This document shows, one piece after another, positions 54,660 through 63,087 of a stretch of 64,000 nt of DNA (position 1 is the first letter of the stretch; each line of letters opens with the position of its first letter). The DNA comes from Actinotalea endophytica (GTDB taxonomy: Bacteria > Actinomycetota > Actinomycetes > Actinomycetales > Cellulomonadaceae): contig NZ_JAOVZU010000002.1 in assembly GCF_025717005.1 (NCBI RefSeq), forward strand, positions 62,001 through 126,000, read 5' to 3'. The notes beneath the pieces were generated by a model. The model was not told the DNA's origin. It did not search any database and saw nothing but the letters and a program-made list of their open reading frames with translations. The position numbers and the translations under genes were made by a program.

Positions 54660-54736
54660 GTCAGGCAGGGGTCAGCCAGGGGTCAGCCAGGGATCAGGCA
54701 CGGATCAGGGACGGATCAGGGACGGATCAGGGGCTG
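54660..54736. repeat. Seven 11-bp tandem repeats upstream of the PspC gene
   Basis: Units of 11 bases (GTCAGCCAGGG or ATCAGGGACGG types) start at 54660, 54671, 54682, 54693, 54704, 54715 and 54726. They lie in the 229-base gap between the divergent thpR and the PspC-domain gene and do not code. 11 bp is one helical turn, so every copy faces the same side of DNA. Confidence 0.85.
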
Positions 54737-54819
54737 CCCCCGATGCCGACGGGGTCCCGCGGGCGGGATCGTGGAGCAGCGCCGGACAGCCCGGCGCGTC
54801 GAGAGGAGCCCCACCGATC

Positions 54820-55080
54820 ATGATCCACGACCAGATGGCCCACCAGGGCCTCGTCCGCCCCGAGCGGGACCGCGTCCTGGCCGGCGTGTGTGCCGGCCTC
54901 GGTCGGCGGTTCGGCCTGGACCCGTGGCCCGCACGCCTGCTCTTCGTGCTGGTGCTGATGCTGATCCCGGGCAGCCAGATCCTCGTGTACCCGATCCTGT
55001 GGATCCTGATGCCCTCGGAGCGGTCGCTCTACCAGCCGCAGCCCTACCCCGCTCCGCCCGCACCGGCCAACCAGGTCTGA
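54820..55080 (+). CDS. PspC-domain membrane protein
   Basis: An 86-residue protein of the PspC family. The pattern is GLVRPERDRVLAGVCAGLG, then RRFGLDPWPARLLFVLVLM, then a second hydrophobic stretch ILVYPILWILMP. PspC proteins act in envelope-stress responses in some bacteria. ATG at 54820 with AGAGGAG upstream. Proline-rich end. Function here not determined. Confidence 0.88.
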   Translation: MIHDQMAHQGLVRPERDRVLAGVCAGLGRRFGLDPWPARLLFVLVLMLIPGSQILVYPILWILMPSERSLYQPQPYPAPPAPANQV

Positions 55081-55090
55081 CCGACCGGCA

Positions 55091-55128
55091 GCGCCCGCGT
55101 CACAGCGCTCAGCGCTGGGCGCGGGCGC
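55091..55128. terminator. Bidirectional terminator between PspC and methyltransferase genes
   Basis: GCGCCCGCG pairs with CGCGGGCGC, enclosing a second perfect stem CAGCGC/GCGCTG around a 3-base loop. It lies between convergent genes and overlaps the end of the methyltransferase gene. Confidence 0.7.
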
Positions 55129-55930
55129 TCGCGTACAGGCAGACCGCTGCAGCAGTCGCGAGGTTCAGCGACTCGGCCGCGCCACGCAGCGGGATCCGCA
55201 CGACCGCATCGGCCTTCGCGAGATCCTCGGCCGGCAACCCCCAGGCCTCGTTGCCGAACAGCCATGCGGTGGGCGCGCGCAGGTCGGGACGATCCTCGGC
55301 GTCGTCGGCAGCGGCGGCGTCCAGGAGGTCGTCGAGGTCGTGCTCGCCGGCACCGTCCGCGGCCAGCACCTGCAGACCGGTCCCGCGCAGCCGCATCAGC
55401 GCCTCGTCGAGGTGGCCGGCCCGTAGCACCGGCAGGTGGAAGAGCGACCCGGCGGTCGCACGCACGACCTTCGGGTTGAAGACGTCGACCGCGTGCCCGG
55501 CGAGCACCACGGCCGAGGCGCCCGCGGCGTCGGCGGCCCGGATCACCGTCCCGGCGTTGCCCGGGTCGCGCACCTCGGCGAGCACGGCGACCAGTCGCGA
55601 CTGACCCAGCTGGTCCAGGGTGAGCGCCCACGTGCGCGCCACCGCGAGCACACCCTGCGCGTCACGTGACATCGCGTCGAGCACCTCGGCGGTGCCCACC
55701 TCCACCGTCAGGTCGCCGAGCCGCGCCGCGGCGACGATCTCCGGGTAGCGGTCGATCGCGGCGGCGGTCATCACCAGGTCGAGGACACGGTCCGGCATGT
55801 GCCGGACCAGCTCTCGTACCGGTTGCGGCCCCTCGACGAGGAACCGGCCCCGCCGCTCACGCACCGGACGCCCGGCCAGTGCCCGCACCGCCTTGACCCG
55901 CTCGGCGCGGGGGTTGGTCAGCTCGGGCAC
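55109..55930 (-). CDS. SpoU/TrmH-family RNA 2'-O-methyltransferase
   Basis: A 273-residue SPOUT enzyme. The N-terminal substrate-binding part (about 1-100, with RFLVEGPQPVRE) is followed by the knotted domain with motif 1 EVRDPGNAGTVIRAADAAG, motif 2 LFGNEAWGLP and motif 3 IPLRGAAESLNLATAAAV. Target (23S rRNA or tRNA) unknown. GTG at 55930, 28 bases after the rplT stop; the order infC-rpmI-rplT-methyltransferase is typical. Confidence 0.92.
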   Translation of the reverse strand: MPELTNPRAERVKAVRALAGRPVRERRGRFLVEGPQPVRELVRHMPDRVLDLVMTAAAIDRYPEIVAAARLGDLTVEVGTAEVLDAMSRDAQGVLAVARTWALTLDQLGQSRLVAVLAEVRDPGNAGTVIRAADAAGASAVVLAGHAVDVFNPKVVRATAGSLFHLPVLRAGHLDEALMRLRGTGLQVLAADGAGEHDLDDLLDAAAADDAEDRPDLRAPTAWLFGNEAWGLPAEDLAKADAVVRIPLRGAAESLNLATAAAVCLYASARAQR

Positions 55931-55958
55931 GACCGGGCGTCCAGGTGAGATGCGGTGC

Positions 55959-56342
55959 TCAGGCCGCCGACGGCGCGTTGACGTCGGCCGGCAGCGCCTG
56001 CTTGGCGACCTCGACCAGTGCGGCGAACGCCTGGTCGTCGCTCACGGCGAGCTCGGCGAGAACGCGACGGTCGACCTCCACACCCGCGAGCTTCAGGCCC
56101 TGGATGAGGCGGTTGTAGGTCAGGCCGTGCGCGCGCGAGGCCGCGTTGATGCGCTGGATCCACAGCCGGCGGAAGTCACCCTTGCGCGCCTTGCGGTCGC
56201 GGTAGGAGTAGACCAGCGAGTGGGTGACCTGCTCCTTCGCCTTGCGGTAGAGGCGCGAGCGCTGGCCGCGGTAGCCGCTGGCGCGCTCGAGGGTCGTACG
56301 ACGCTTCTTCTGGGCGTTGACCGCCCGCTTCACGCGTGCCAC
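55959..56342 (-). CDS. rplT: Ribosomal protein bL20
   Basis: A 127-residue large-subunit protein. It starts with [15 protein letters not shown] and has the family stretch [18 protein letters not shown], then the [20 protein letters not shown] core. In other bacteria L20 regulates this operon by binding a leader. GGAGCAT-type ribosome site. 54 bases separate it from rpmI. Confidence 0.98.
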   Translation of the reverse strand: MARVKRAVNAQKKRRTTLERASGYRGQRSRLYRKAKEQVTHSLVYSYRDRKARKGDFRRLWIQRINAASRAHGLTYNRLIQGLKLAGVEVDRRVLAELAVSDDQAFAALVEVAKQALPADVNAPSAA

Positions 56343-56396
56343 GTGATGCTCCTTTCAGGGCTCACAGGTGAGTCCGGGGCGCACGGCCCGCGGCGG

Positions 56397-56591
56397 TCAC
56401 TTGCCGAGCAGCTTCTTGATCTTGGGGACGTCGGCAGAGGCAACCGGCTGGTCAGAGGCCAGGCGGCGGGTCAGGCGGCTGGACTTGCGCTCGAACAGGT
56501 GGCGGGCACCGGCCTGCTCGCGCATGAGCTTGCCGCTCCCGGTCACCCGGAAACGCTTCTTCGCACCGCTGTGCGTCTTGTTCTTCGGCAC
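56397..56591 (-). CDS. rpmI: Ribosomal protein bL35
   Basis: A 64-residue basic protein with the family start [20 protein letters not shown] and [18 protein letters not shown]. Between infC and rplT, the standard order. Confidence 0.98.
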   Translation of the reverse strand: MPKNKTHSGAKKRFRVTGSGKLMREQAGARHLFERKSSRLTRRLASDQPVASADVPKIKKLLGK

Positions 56592-56643
56592 GGGTGTGCC
56601 CTTTCTGGTCAGGCCGCCCGGCTGGGCGGCACGTGTGCGGGGA

Positions 56644-57630
56644 TCAGCTCTTGGGTGCTCGCGGACGTGGCGCCGGCTTGGGGGCCGGCTTCGGCGTGGC
56701 CGGGGCCGCGGGCTTCGGTGCGGCGGAGGCCGCCGGCTTCGGGGCCGCGGAGGAAGCGGGCTTCGGCGCCGCAGGACGCGGCGACGGGGCCGGCTTCGGG
56801 GCCGCGGACGACGACGGCTTCGCGGCAGACGCAGGCTTCGCGGCAGACGCAGGCTTCGGCTCGCTCGCGGGCTTCGGCTCGCTCGCGGGCTTCGGCTCGC
56901 TCGCGGGCTTCGGCTCGCTCGCGGGCTCGGGCGCGCTCGCGACCTCCGCAGTGGCCTCGGGTGCCGGTGCGGCCGGCGCCACGGGTGCTTCGGTCTGCTC
57001 GACCACGGGCTCCACGGAAGCGGACACCTCGACCGGCGCGGCAGGCTCCTCGACGCGGGACGAGTCCTTGGCCGCCTCGGCCTCGCGGGCCTTGCGTCGC
57101 TGCTCGTTCTTGACGTCGGCCTTCTTCTTGGTCGGGCCGAGCACCATGATCATGTTGCGCCCGTCCTGGCGGGGCATGCTCTCGATGGTGCCGAGCTCGG
57201 CCACGTCGTCGGCGAGGCGCTGGAGCAGCCGGACGCCCATCTCCGGGCGGGACTGCTCACGACCGCGGAACATGATCATGACCTTGACCTTGTCGCCCGC
57301 CTTGAGGAAGCGCTCGACGTGGCCCTTCTTCGTGCCGTAGTCGTGCGGGTCGATCTTGAGCCGGAAGCGGATCTCCTTCAGGACCGTGTTGGCCTGGTTC
57401 CGCCGGGCCTCGCGGGCCTTCATGTCCGCCTCGTACTTGTACTTGCCGTAGTCCATGAGCTTGCAGACCGGCGGACGGGCGTCCGGAGCAACCTCGACCA
57501 GGTCGAGGTCGGCCTCCTGGGCCAGGCGCAGGGCGTCCTCCACGCGGACGATGCCGACCTGCTCGCCGTTGGGGCCGACCAGGCGGACCTCGGCGACGCG
57601 GATCCGATCGTTGATGCGGGGCTCGCTGAT
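56644..57630 (-). CDS. infC: Translation initiation factor IF-3, with long tail and ATC start
   Basis: A 328-residue IF-3. Residues 1-175 are the normal factor ([51 protein letters not shown]). I place the start at ATC 57630: an AGGAG sequence lies 7 bases upstream, and the protein then begins where IF-3 usually does (xSEPRIND). The only ATG, at 57645, has no ribosome site. Non-AUG infC starts are a known means of self-control. Residues about 195-328 are a Pro/Ala/Lys tail with (EPKPAS) and (AKPASA) repeats, not part of the family fold. Confidence 0.93.
   Translation of the reverse strand: MSEPRINDRIRVAEVRLVGPNGEQVGIVRVEDALRLAQEADLDLVEVAPDARPPVCKLMDYGKYKYEADMKAREARRNQANTVLKEIRFRLKIDPHDYGTKKGHVERFLKAGDKVKVMIMFRGREQSRPEMGVRLLQRLADDVAELGTIESMPRQDGRNMIMVLGPTKKKADVKNEQRRKAREAEAAKDSSRVEEPAAPVEVSASVEPVVEQTEAPVAPAAPAPEATAEVASAPEPASEPKPASEPKPASEPKPASEPKPASAAKPASAAKPSSSAAPKPAPSPRPAAPKPASSAAPKPAASAAPKPAAPATPKPAPKPAPRPRAPKS
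56816..56923. repeat. Six 18-bp tandem repeats in the infC tail
   Basis: Two 18-bp copies (56816-56851) followed by four exact 18-bp copies (56852-56923), in frame, coding for the AKPASA and EPKPAS repeats of the IF-3 tail. Confidence 0.9.
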
Positions 57631-57660
57631 GTCTGGACTCCTCATGCTTCGTCGGGAGAC

Positions 57661-57706
57661 CACCGACGACGAAGAAGGCCTCCGACGCCGAGCGCGAGCG
57701 GAGGCC
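57661..57706 (-). promoter_or_regulatory. Terminator-like attenuator in the infC leader
   Basis: On the minus strand GGCCTCCG and CGGAGGCC form an 8-bp stem (57677-57706) followed directly by TTCTTCGTCGTC, a terminator-like shape, about 45 bases before the infC start. The leader (57631-57883, with a -10-like TACCAT at 57878-57883) is long for this gene, and infC-rpmI-rplT leaders are attenuated in other bacteria. I see no match to a named leader class. Confidence 0.55.
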
Positions 57707-57903
57707 TGAGTCCGTGCCGCGAGTACGGCACACACGACCGCGCAGGGCGCGGCCGCCGGACCATGAACCCGGTACCTGTCGATCCGAGGATCAGTCGGCG
57801 CCTGGGTGGGAAGGACTCCACTTGTGCACCGGCCCCGACGTGCAGGCACGCTGGATGGGACCGGTTGGTCGTCGACCATGGTAGCACCTGCGAGGATCGG
57901 ACC

Positions 57904-58263
57904 ATGAGCGAGCCCGAGCAGCCCGAGTCCACCGCAGCACGCGACATCGCCGAGGTCCCCGCGGTCGAGGTGATCACCACCGCGGCCGTGCACCTGATGA
58001 GCGCGGCCGCCGTCAAGTGCGGCCTCGCGCCCGACACGGCCGGGCAGAGCGGCGCCGAGCTCACCGACCTCGACGAGGCGCGCAAGCTCATCGTCGCACT
58101 CGCCGGGCTCATCACCGCGGCGGCCCCCGACCTCGGCAGCCAGCACGCACGGTCGCTGCGCGACGGGCTGCGTTCGCTCCAGCTCGCCTTCCGGGAGGCG
58201 TCGCCCTACCCCGACCCCGTCGGCGAGGGTCCCGGCGAGGACCTCACCGGCCCGGTGAGCTGA
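57904..58263 (+). CDS. DUF1844 family protein
   Basis: A 119-residue soluble protein of the DUF1844 family, with [21 protein letters not shown] and [21 protein letters not shown], the two conserved helices. Small genes of this family commonly lie beside infC in actinobacteria. ATG at 57904; a GAGGAT hexamer 6 bases upstream can act as ribosome site or -10 box. Function unknown. Confidence 0.88.
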   Translation: MSEPEQPESTAARDIAEVPAVEVITTAAVHLMSAAAVKCGLAPDTAGQSGAELTDLDEARKLIVALAGLITAAAPDLGSQHARSLRDGLRSLQLAFREASPYPDPVGEGPGEDLTGPVS

Positions 58264-58328
58264 AGGGCCCCGATCCGACCGGCCCCCGACGTGACCGAGA
58301 CCACCCCGGGGTCCGCGGCCTCGCCACC

Positions 58329-58334
58329 TATCCT
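58329..58334 (+). promoter_or_regulatory. -10 box of the coiled-coil gene (leaderless)
   Basis: TATCCT ends 6 bases before the GTG start at 58341, with no Shine-Dalgarno between. Confidence 0.5.
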
Positions 58335-58340
58335 GAGACC

Positions 58341-59051
58341 GTGACCGAGCCGAGCGACGCCACCGTCCGCGCCGCCGGCCCCACGGGGCCGGATGCGCCC
58401 ACGCAGGTGCCCGCGCCGCGGCACATCTCCACCTCGCCCTTCCCCGCGGCGCCCAGGATCCCGCCGCCCGAGCCGAACCGTCAGAGCCCCGCCGCGCACG
58501 CCGCCCTGCCCCCGGCCGCGGTGGTGCCCGCTCGGCGGCGCACGCCCCGCCGCTGGCAGGTCGCGACCGGACTCCTGCTGCTGTGCACGGCGGTGCTCGC
58601 CGCGAGCACCACCTACCTGTGGCGCACGTCGGACGCGTGGGAGGAGCGCGCCGGCGACTACGAGGCCGTCTCGCGCGACCTCGGTGCGCAGCTCGCGGAC
58701 ACCAAGCAGGAGCTCGACAGCACCATGGGCGAGCTCGACGCGGTCAGCGCACAGCTGCAGACCGCCCAGACCCGGATCATCGAGCTCGCCGACGAGAAGG
58801 CCCAGATCGGCGACGACCGCGAGGCGCAGCGACTGCTCGCCGACTACCAGGAGCGCGTCACGGAGGCCGCCGGGCGGGTCGCGCTGGCGCTCGACCAGTG
58901 CGTCCAGGGGCAGAACCAGCTGATCGGCTACCTGGAGAACGCCGACCTCTACGACCCGGCCGACCTGGACGCCTACGCCACCGACGTCCAGGACCTGTGC
59001 CAGGCGGCCACCGACGCCAACACGGCCCTGCAGAGCGAGCTGGCCCGGTGA
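58341..59051 (+). CDS. Membrane-anchored coiled-coil protein, unknown function
   Basis: A 236-residue protein. Residues 1-70 are Pro/Ala-rich and cytoplasmic, a single membrane helix is at about 74-93 ([20 protein letters not shown]), and residues 97-165 form a coiled coil ([38 protein letters not shown]). Two late cysteines (about 189 and 218) could form a disulfide outside the cell. GTG start; 4 bases before the downstream protease gene, so a pair. I do not recognise a family. Confidence 0.75.
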   Translation: MTEPSDATVRAAGPTGPDAPTQVPAPRHISTSPFPAAPRIPPPEPNRQSPAAHAALPPAAVVPARRRTPRRWQVATGLLLLCTAVLAASTTYLWRTSDAWEERAGDYEAVSRDLGAQLADTKQELDSTMGELDAVSAQLQTAQTRIIELADEKAQIGDDREAQRLLADYQERVTEAAGRVALALDQCVQGQNQLIGYLENADLYDPADLDAYATDVQDLCQAATDANTALQSELAR

Positions 59052-59055
59052 GTCG

Positions 59056-59820
59056 ATGAGCCGGCCCGCGACGTCGCGACCGGCCCGGGCTCTCCTCGCC
59101 GTGCTCGCGGTGTCGGCGCTGACAGCCTGCGCCGCGATCCAGGACGTGGCCGACCAGGTGCCGACCCCGCCCGGCCCGGCGATCACCGACTGGGTGCCGT
59201 CCGTCACCGCCGACCCCACCGACTCGGGGCTCGGCAACCTCTCCCCCGACGGGTTCGCCGTCGCGCAGCGCATGGCCGTACGGATCCGGAACGTCGGCTG
59301 CGGCACGCTGTCGACCGGCTCGGGCTTCGCGATCGACGCACGCACCCTGATCACCAACCGCCACGTGGTCGCCGACTCGGCCGAGCTCCAGGTCTCCACC
59401 TACGACGGCCGGGACATCCAGGTCAGCGGCGCGGCGACCGCCTCGCTCGCCGACCTCGCGGTCGTCCGCACCGAGCAGGACCTGCCGGACCACCCCGAGC
59501 TCGCCGAGTCGGACCCGATCCTCGGCGACCCGGTCACCGTGGTCGGCTACCCCCTCGGCGGCGCGCTCACCGTCACCAGCGGACGCGTGATCGGCACCAC
59601 GACCGACCCGCTCAACGAGAGCCTCGGTGAGGTGCTCGTGACGGACGCCGAGGTCGAGCCCGGCAGCTCCGGGTCGGCAGCCCTCAACTCCGACGGCCAG
59701 GTCATCGGCGTCGTGTACGCGAAGAACGCCGCCGACCAGAGCTTCATCGTCCCGGTGAGCACGCTGCGGGACCTGCTCGCCGACGACGGGGCCTTCAGCC
59801 CGATCGCGAGCTGCGACTGA
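59056..59820 (+). CDS. Secreted trypsin-like serine protease (lipoprotein)
   Basis: A 254-residue chymotrypsin-fold protease. The signal sequence ends in a lipobox LTAC (C25), so it is probably a lipoprotein. The catalytic triad is visible: H103 in NRHVV, D133 in LADLAVV and S205 in PGSSGSA. No PDZ domain, so it is a short DegP-like or trypsin-like enzyme. It follows the coiled-coil gene by 4 bases, suggesting a shared envelope role. Confidence 0.88.
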   Translation: MSRPATSRPARALLAVLAVSALTACAAIQDVADQVPTPPGPAITDWVPSVTADPTDSGLGNLSPDGFAVAQRMAVRIRNVGCGTLSTGSGFAIDARTLITNRHVVADSAELQVSTYDGRDIQVSGAATASLADLAVVRTEQDLPDHPELAESDPILGDPVTVVGYPLGGALTVTSGRVIGTTTDPLNESLGEVLVTDAEVEPGSSGSAALNSDGQVIGVVYAKNAADQSFIVPVSTLRDLLADDGAFSPIASCD

Positions 59821-59821
59821 C

Positions 59822-59846
59822 CTCAGGCCACGCTGACCGGCCTGAG
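59822..59846. terminator. Hairpin between protease and sseB genes
   Basis: CTCAGGCC and GGCCTGAG pair across a 9-base loop, just after the protease stop and inside the 3' end of sseB; it could end both convergent transcripts. Confidence 0.55.
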
Positions 59847-60587
59847 CTCGAGCGAGTCCACCTGGGCGACCATCGGATCGCTCGCGAGCCGCGCGTTCAC
59901 CCTGCCGAGGACCACCTCCAGGCCGGCCCGGTCCAGCCCGGCCGACAGCCCGACCAGGACGGCGACCTCGGCACGCCGACCCGGCTCGACCTCGACCGAC
60001 CGCACCTCCGGCAGGTCCGCGAGGACGCGCTCGACCGCCGCCCGAACGTCCGCACGGACCCGGCCGTCGCGCACCGCGGGCTGCCACGGCAGCCCCGCGG
60101 CCAAGGCCTGCACGGCAGGCCGCGGGATCACCACGGTCACGGGCCCGCCCGGGTCGAGGACCACGAGCGGCCAACCCTCGGCCAGGGCCGACGCGGCGGC
60201 ACGTGCGGCCGATGCGGGCATCGGACGTGCCCGCGGGCGCCACGCGGCAAGCGCAACGACACTGCTGAAGACCGGAAGGGCGGTACGTCCGTCGGGCGCC
60301 TGGAGCGCGACCACCGCGGTCTCGACCTCACGCTCCGCACCGAAACCCGCCGGCCCGTGGGCGCCGGGGCCGGCGCCGTCGGGCACCTCGTGCGCCAGCA
60401 CGGGCACGAGCACCCTGGTCGGGGCGAGCGCCGCGACCACGTCGGCGAGGTCGGCGCGCCCGGCGGCGTGGTCGGCGAGCACCGCGGCGAGCACCGCGTC
60501 CGCCGAACCGTCGTCCGCCGCGAACGCCGAGACCGGAGGCAGCTCCCGGGGTCGGGTGCCGTCCTCACCGGGAAGCCCGCACCCCAC
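59823..60587 (-). CDS. SseB family protein
   Basis: A 254-residue SseB-domain protein, alone downstream of hisA. The N-terminal SseB domain has TRVLVPVLA and ALPVFSSVVALAAW, followed by an ALAEGWPLVVLDPGGPVTVV block; a C-terminal domain follows. Function unknown outside pathogens; SseB-like genes beside hisA are common in actinobacteria. GTG start shares one base with the hisA stop. Confidence 0.85.
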   Translation of the reverse strand: MGCGLPGEDGTRPRELPPVSAFAADDGSADAVLAAVLADHAAGRADLADVVAALAPTRVLVPVLAHEVPDGAGPGAHGPAGFGAEREVETAVVALQAPDGRTALPVFSSVVALAAWRPRARPMPASAARAAASALAEGWPLVVLDPGGPVTVVIPRPAVQALAAGLPWQPAVRDGRVRADVRAAVERVLADLPEVRSVEVEPGRRAEVAVLVGLSAGLDRAGLEVVLGRVNARLASDPMVAQVDSLELRPVSVA

Positions 60588-61321
60588 TACGGCCGCCCCG
60601 CGACGTCCAGCGCCTCGGGAAGAGTGAACGCTCCGGCGTACAACGCCTTGCCGACGATCGCTCCCTCGACCCCGAGCGGGACGAGCTCACGCAGCGCAGC
60701 GAGATCCGCCAGCGTCGACACGCCACCCGAGGCGACGACCGGCGCACCGGTCCGGGCGCAGACCTCGCGCAGCAGGTCGAGGTTCGGCCCGCGCAGGGTG
60801 CCGTCCTTGGTCACGTCGGTGACCACGTAGCGCGAGCAGCCGGCTTCGTCCAGGCGTGCGAGGACCTCCCACAGGTCGCCGCCCTCCCTGGTCCAGCCGC
60901 GGGCCGCGAGCGTGGTGCCGCGCACGTCGAGCCCCACCGCGATCCGGTCACCGTGCTCGGCGATCGCACGCGCGGTCCAGTCCGGGTTCTCGAGCGCGGC
61001 GGTGCCGAGGTTCACCCGGGTGCACCCGGTACCCAGGGCCCTGGCCAGCGACGCGTCGTCCCGGATGCCCCCCGACAGCTCGACCTTGACGTCGAGGGCA
61101 CCGACCACCGCGGCGAGCAGGTCGGCGTTCGACCCGCGGCCGAACGCGGCGTCGAGGTCCACGAGGTGGATCCACTCCGCACCGTCGGTCTGCCACTGCT
61201 GCGCGGCGGCGCGCGGGTCGCCGTAGGACGTCTCCGAGCCCGCCTCACCCTGCACCAGGCGAACCGCCTGGCCGTCGGCCACGTCGACCGCCGGCAGCAG
61301 CTCCAGTCGCGACATCGTCAT
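60587..61321 (-). CDS. priA: HisA / PriA phosphoribosyl isomerase
   Basis: A 244-residue TIM barrel. The catalytic Asp pair appears in [16 protein letters not shown] and [13 protein letters not shown], and [13 protein letters not shown] is the form found in actinobacterial PriA, which does both the HisA and TrpF reactions. Bifunctionality is inferred from family membership. ATG at 61321 overlaps the hisH stop by 4 bases; an ATG at 61315 is an alternative. Confidence 0.93.
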   Translation of the reverse strand: MTMSRLELLPAVDVADGQAVRLVQGEAGSETSYGDPRAAAQQWQTDGAEWIHLVDLDAAFGRGSNADLLAAVVGALDVKVELSGGIRDDASLARALGTGCTRVNLGTAALENPDWTARAIAEHGDRIAVGLDVRGTTLAARGWTREGGDLWEVLARLDEAGCSRYVVTDVTKDGTLRGPNLDLLREVCARTGAPVVASGGVSTLADLAALRELVPLGVEGAIVGKALYAGAFTLPEALDVAGRP

Positions 61322-61956
61322 CCCTTCAGACCACGGACCCAGGCGGACAGCAGCTCCGCGCCGACGTCACCGGACTTCTCCGGGTGGAACTGGGTCGCGG
61401 CGAGCGGCCCGTTCTCGACCGCGGCGACGAACCGCTCGCCGTGCTCGGACCAGGTCACCTTCGGCTCGGCGAACCGGCCGCCACCCAGCGGCGAGAACGA
61501 GCGGGCCGCGTACGAGTGCACGAAGTAGAAGCGTTCGCCGGCCAGGCCGTCGAAGAGCACCGAGTCGGCCGGCGGGTCGACCGGGGACCAACCCATGTGC
61601 GGCACGACCGGTGCGTCCAGACGGTCGACGACACCGGGCCACTCCCCCAGGCCCTCGGTCCGCTCGCCGTGCTCGACGCCCGCGTCGAACATGATCTGCA
61701 TCCCGACGCAGATGCCGAGCACCGGACGCCCACCGGCCAGTCGCCGGTCGACGATCTGGTCGCCCCGCACCGCACGCAGACCGGACATCACCGCGGCGAA
61801 CGCGCCGACGCCGGGGACCACCAGGCCGTCGGCCGCCATGGCCGCGTCATGGTCGGCGGTGAGCTCCACGTCGGCCCCCACGCGCGCGAGCGCGCGCTGC
61901 GCGGAGCGGACGTTGCCGAAGCCGTAGTCCAGCACGACGACACGGGGAGCAGGCAC
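61318..61956 (-). CDS. hisH: Imidazole glycerol phosphate synthase subunit HisH
   Basis: A 212-residue glutamine amidotransferase that supplies ammonia to HisF. The nucleophile Cys is in [13 protein letters not shown] and the catalytic His/Glu in [12 protein letters not shown] at 61956 with a -10 box (TAGACT, 61963-61968) 6 bases upstream, so hisH-hisA can be transcribed without a leader. hisF is not in the window. Confidence 0.96.
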   Translation of the reverse strand: MPAPRVVVLDYGFGNVRSAQRALARVGADVELTADHDAAMAADGLVVPGVGAFAAVMSGLRAVRGDQIVDRRLAGGRPVLGICVGMQIMFDAGVEHGERTEGLGEWPGVVDRLDAPVVPHMGWSPVDPPADSVLFDGLAGERFYFVHSYAARSFSPLGGGRFAEPKVTWSEHGERFVAAVENGPLAATQFHPEKSGDVGAELLSAWVRGLKG

Positions 61957-61962
61957 CGCGCG

Positions 61963-61968
61963 AGTCTA
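61963..61968 (-). promoter_or_regulatory. -10 box of leaderless hisH transcript
   Basis: TAGACT on the minus strand ends 6 bases before the hisH GTG; no Shine-Dalgarno. It gives hisH-hisA an internal promoter within the histidine run. Confidence 0.5.
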
Positions 61969-62023
61969 TCCGCGGGCCCATGGACGGGCCGGACCGTCCG
62001 CGCTCCGGGCGCCGACGGTGGTC

Positions 62024-62485
62024 TCAGCGCGCCTTGCGGGCCGCACGGGCCGCCGAGGCGAGCATGCGCGTCGCCTTCCAGCGCCCGAGCCCGGCCGAGC
62101 TGACCACGCCGCCCAGGTCGGCCACGGCGACCGTACCGAGCAACAGACCCTCGAGCTCGGGCGGTGCCCCGTCCAGAAGCAGGCCGGGGGCGACCTCCGT
62201 GGTCGCCGAACCGCCGGACCAGCGGGTCGCGACCAGCGCGCCGTCGCGGCGCACGACGAGCAGCACCGGCGTGTTCGACAGCAGTCTCGAGATCGCCTCG
62301 GCGGCCTGCTCGGGCTCGCCCGGCTCGGTCCGACGGCACACCGCGAGCGCCCCGACCGGCGTTGGCGCCGCGTCGACCTCGACGCCGGCGAGCGCGCACG
62401 CCGCCGCGAGCGGGGCCGGGTCGGCCACCTGCGTGACGACGACCGCGACCACCCCGGCCGTCGGGTCGGCGGGACCGTCGGTCAC
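62024..62485 (-). CDS. Hypothetical protein between hisB and hisH
   Basis: A 153-residue Ala-rich protein with a recognisable alternating pattern ([29 protein letters not shown]) and a basic end AARAARKAR. No known motifs. GTG start overlaps the hisB stop (GTGA), so it is part of the operon. Genes at this place are found in other actinobacteria. No function assigned. Confidence 0.75.
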   Translation of the reverse strand: MTDGPADPTAGVVAVVVTQVADPAPLAAACALAGVEVDAAPTPVGALAVCRRTEPGEPEQAAEAISRLLSNTPVLLVVRRDGALVATRWSGGSATTEVAPGLLLDGAPPELEGLLLGTVAVADLGGVVSSAGLGRWKATRMLASAARAARKAR

Positions 62486-63087
62486 AGGCTGCCCTTCGTG
62501 GACGGCACGCCCTGGACGCGTGGGTCGAGCGCGACCGCCTGGCGCAGGGCTCGGGCGAGCGCCTTGAACTGCGCCTCGACGATGTGGTGCGGGTCGCGCC
62601 CGGACAGCACTCGCACGTGCAGGCAGATCGCCGCGTGGTGCGCGATCGACTCCAGCACGTGGCCGGTCAACGAGCCGGTGAAGTGCCCGCCGATGAGGTG
62701 GTACGCCTGGCCCTCCGGCTCACCGGTGTGCACGCAGTACGGCCGCCCGGACACGTCCACGACCGCCTGCGCGAGCGCCTCGTCGAGCGGCACGAGCGCG
62801 TCCCCGAACCGGGCGATGCCGGCCTTGTCGCCGAGCGCGACCCGCAGCGCCTCGCCGAGCGCGATCGCGACGTCCTCGACCGTGTGGTGGGCGTCGATGT
62901 GGGTGTCGCCGGTGGCCCGCACCACCAGGTCGATCAGCGAGTGCTTGCCCAGCGCCGTGAGCATGTGGTCGTAGAACGGCACGCTCGTGGAGATGTCGGT
63001 GCGGCCCGTGCCGTCGAGGTCCATCTCGACGTGCACGCTCGACTCCGAGGTCGAACGGTCGATCACCGCGGTGCGAGTCCCGCTCAC
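62482..63087 (-). CDS. hisB: Imidazoleglycerol-phosphate dehydratase
   Basis: A 201-residue manganese enzyme of histidine synthesis. Both HHxxED-like metal motifs are present: [14 protein letters not shown] and [13 protein letters not shown], plus FYDHML and [18 protein letters not shown] start overlaps the hisC stop. Monofunctional, without the N-terminal phosphatase. Confidence 0.97.
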   Translation of the reverse strand: MSGTRTAVIDRSTSESSVHVEMDLDGTGRTDISTSVPFYDHMLTALGKHSLIDLVVRATGDTHIDAHHTVEDVAIALGEALRVALGDKAGIARFGDALVPLDEALAQAVVDVSGRPYCVHTGEPEGQAYHLIGGHFTGSLTGHVLESIAHHAAICLHVRVLSGRDPHHIVEAQFKALARALRQAVALDPRVQGVPSTKGSL

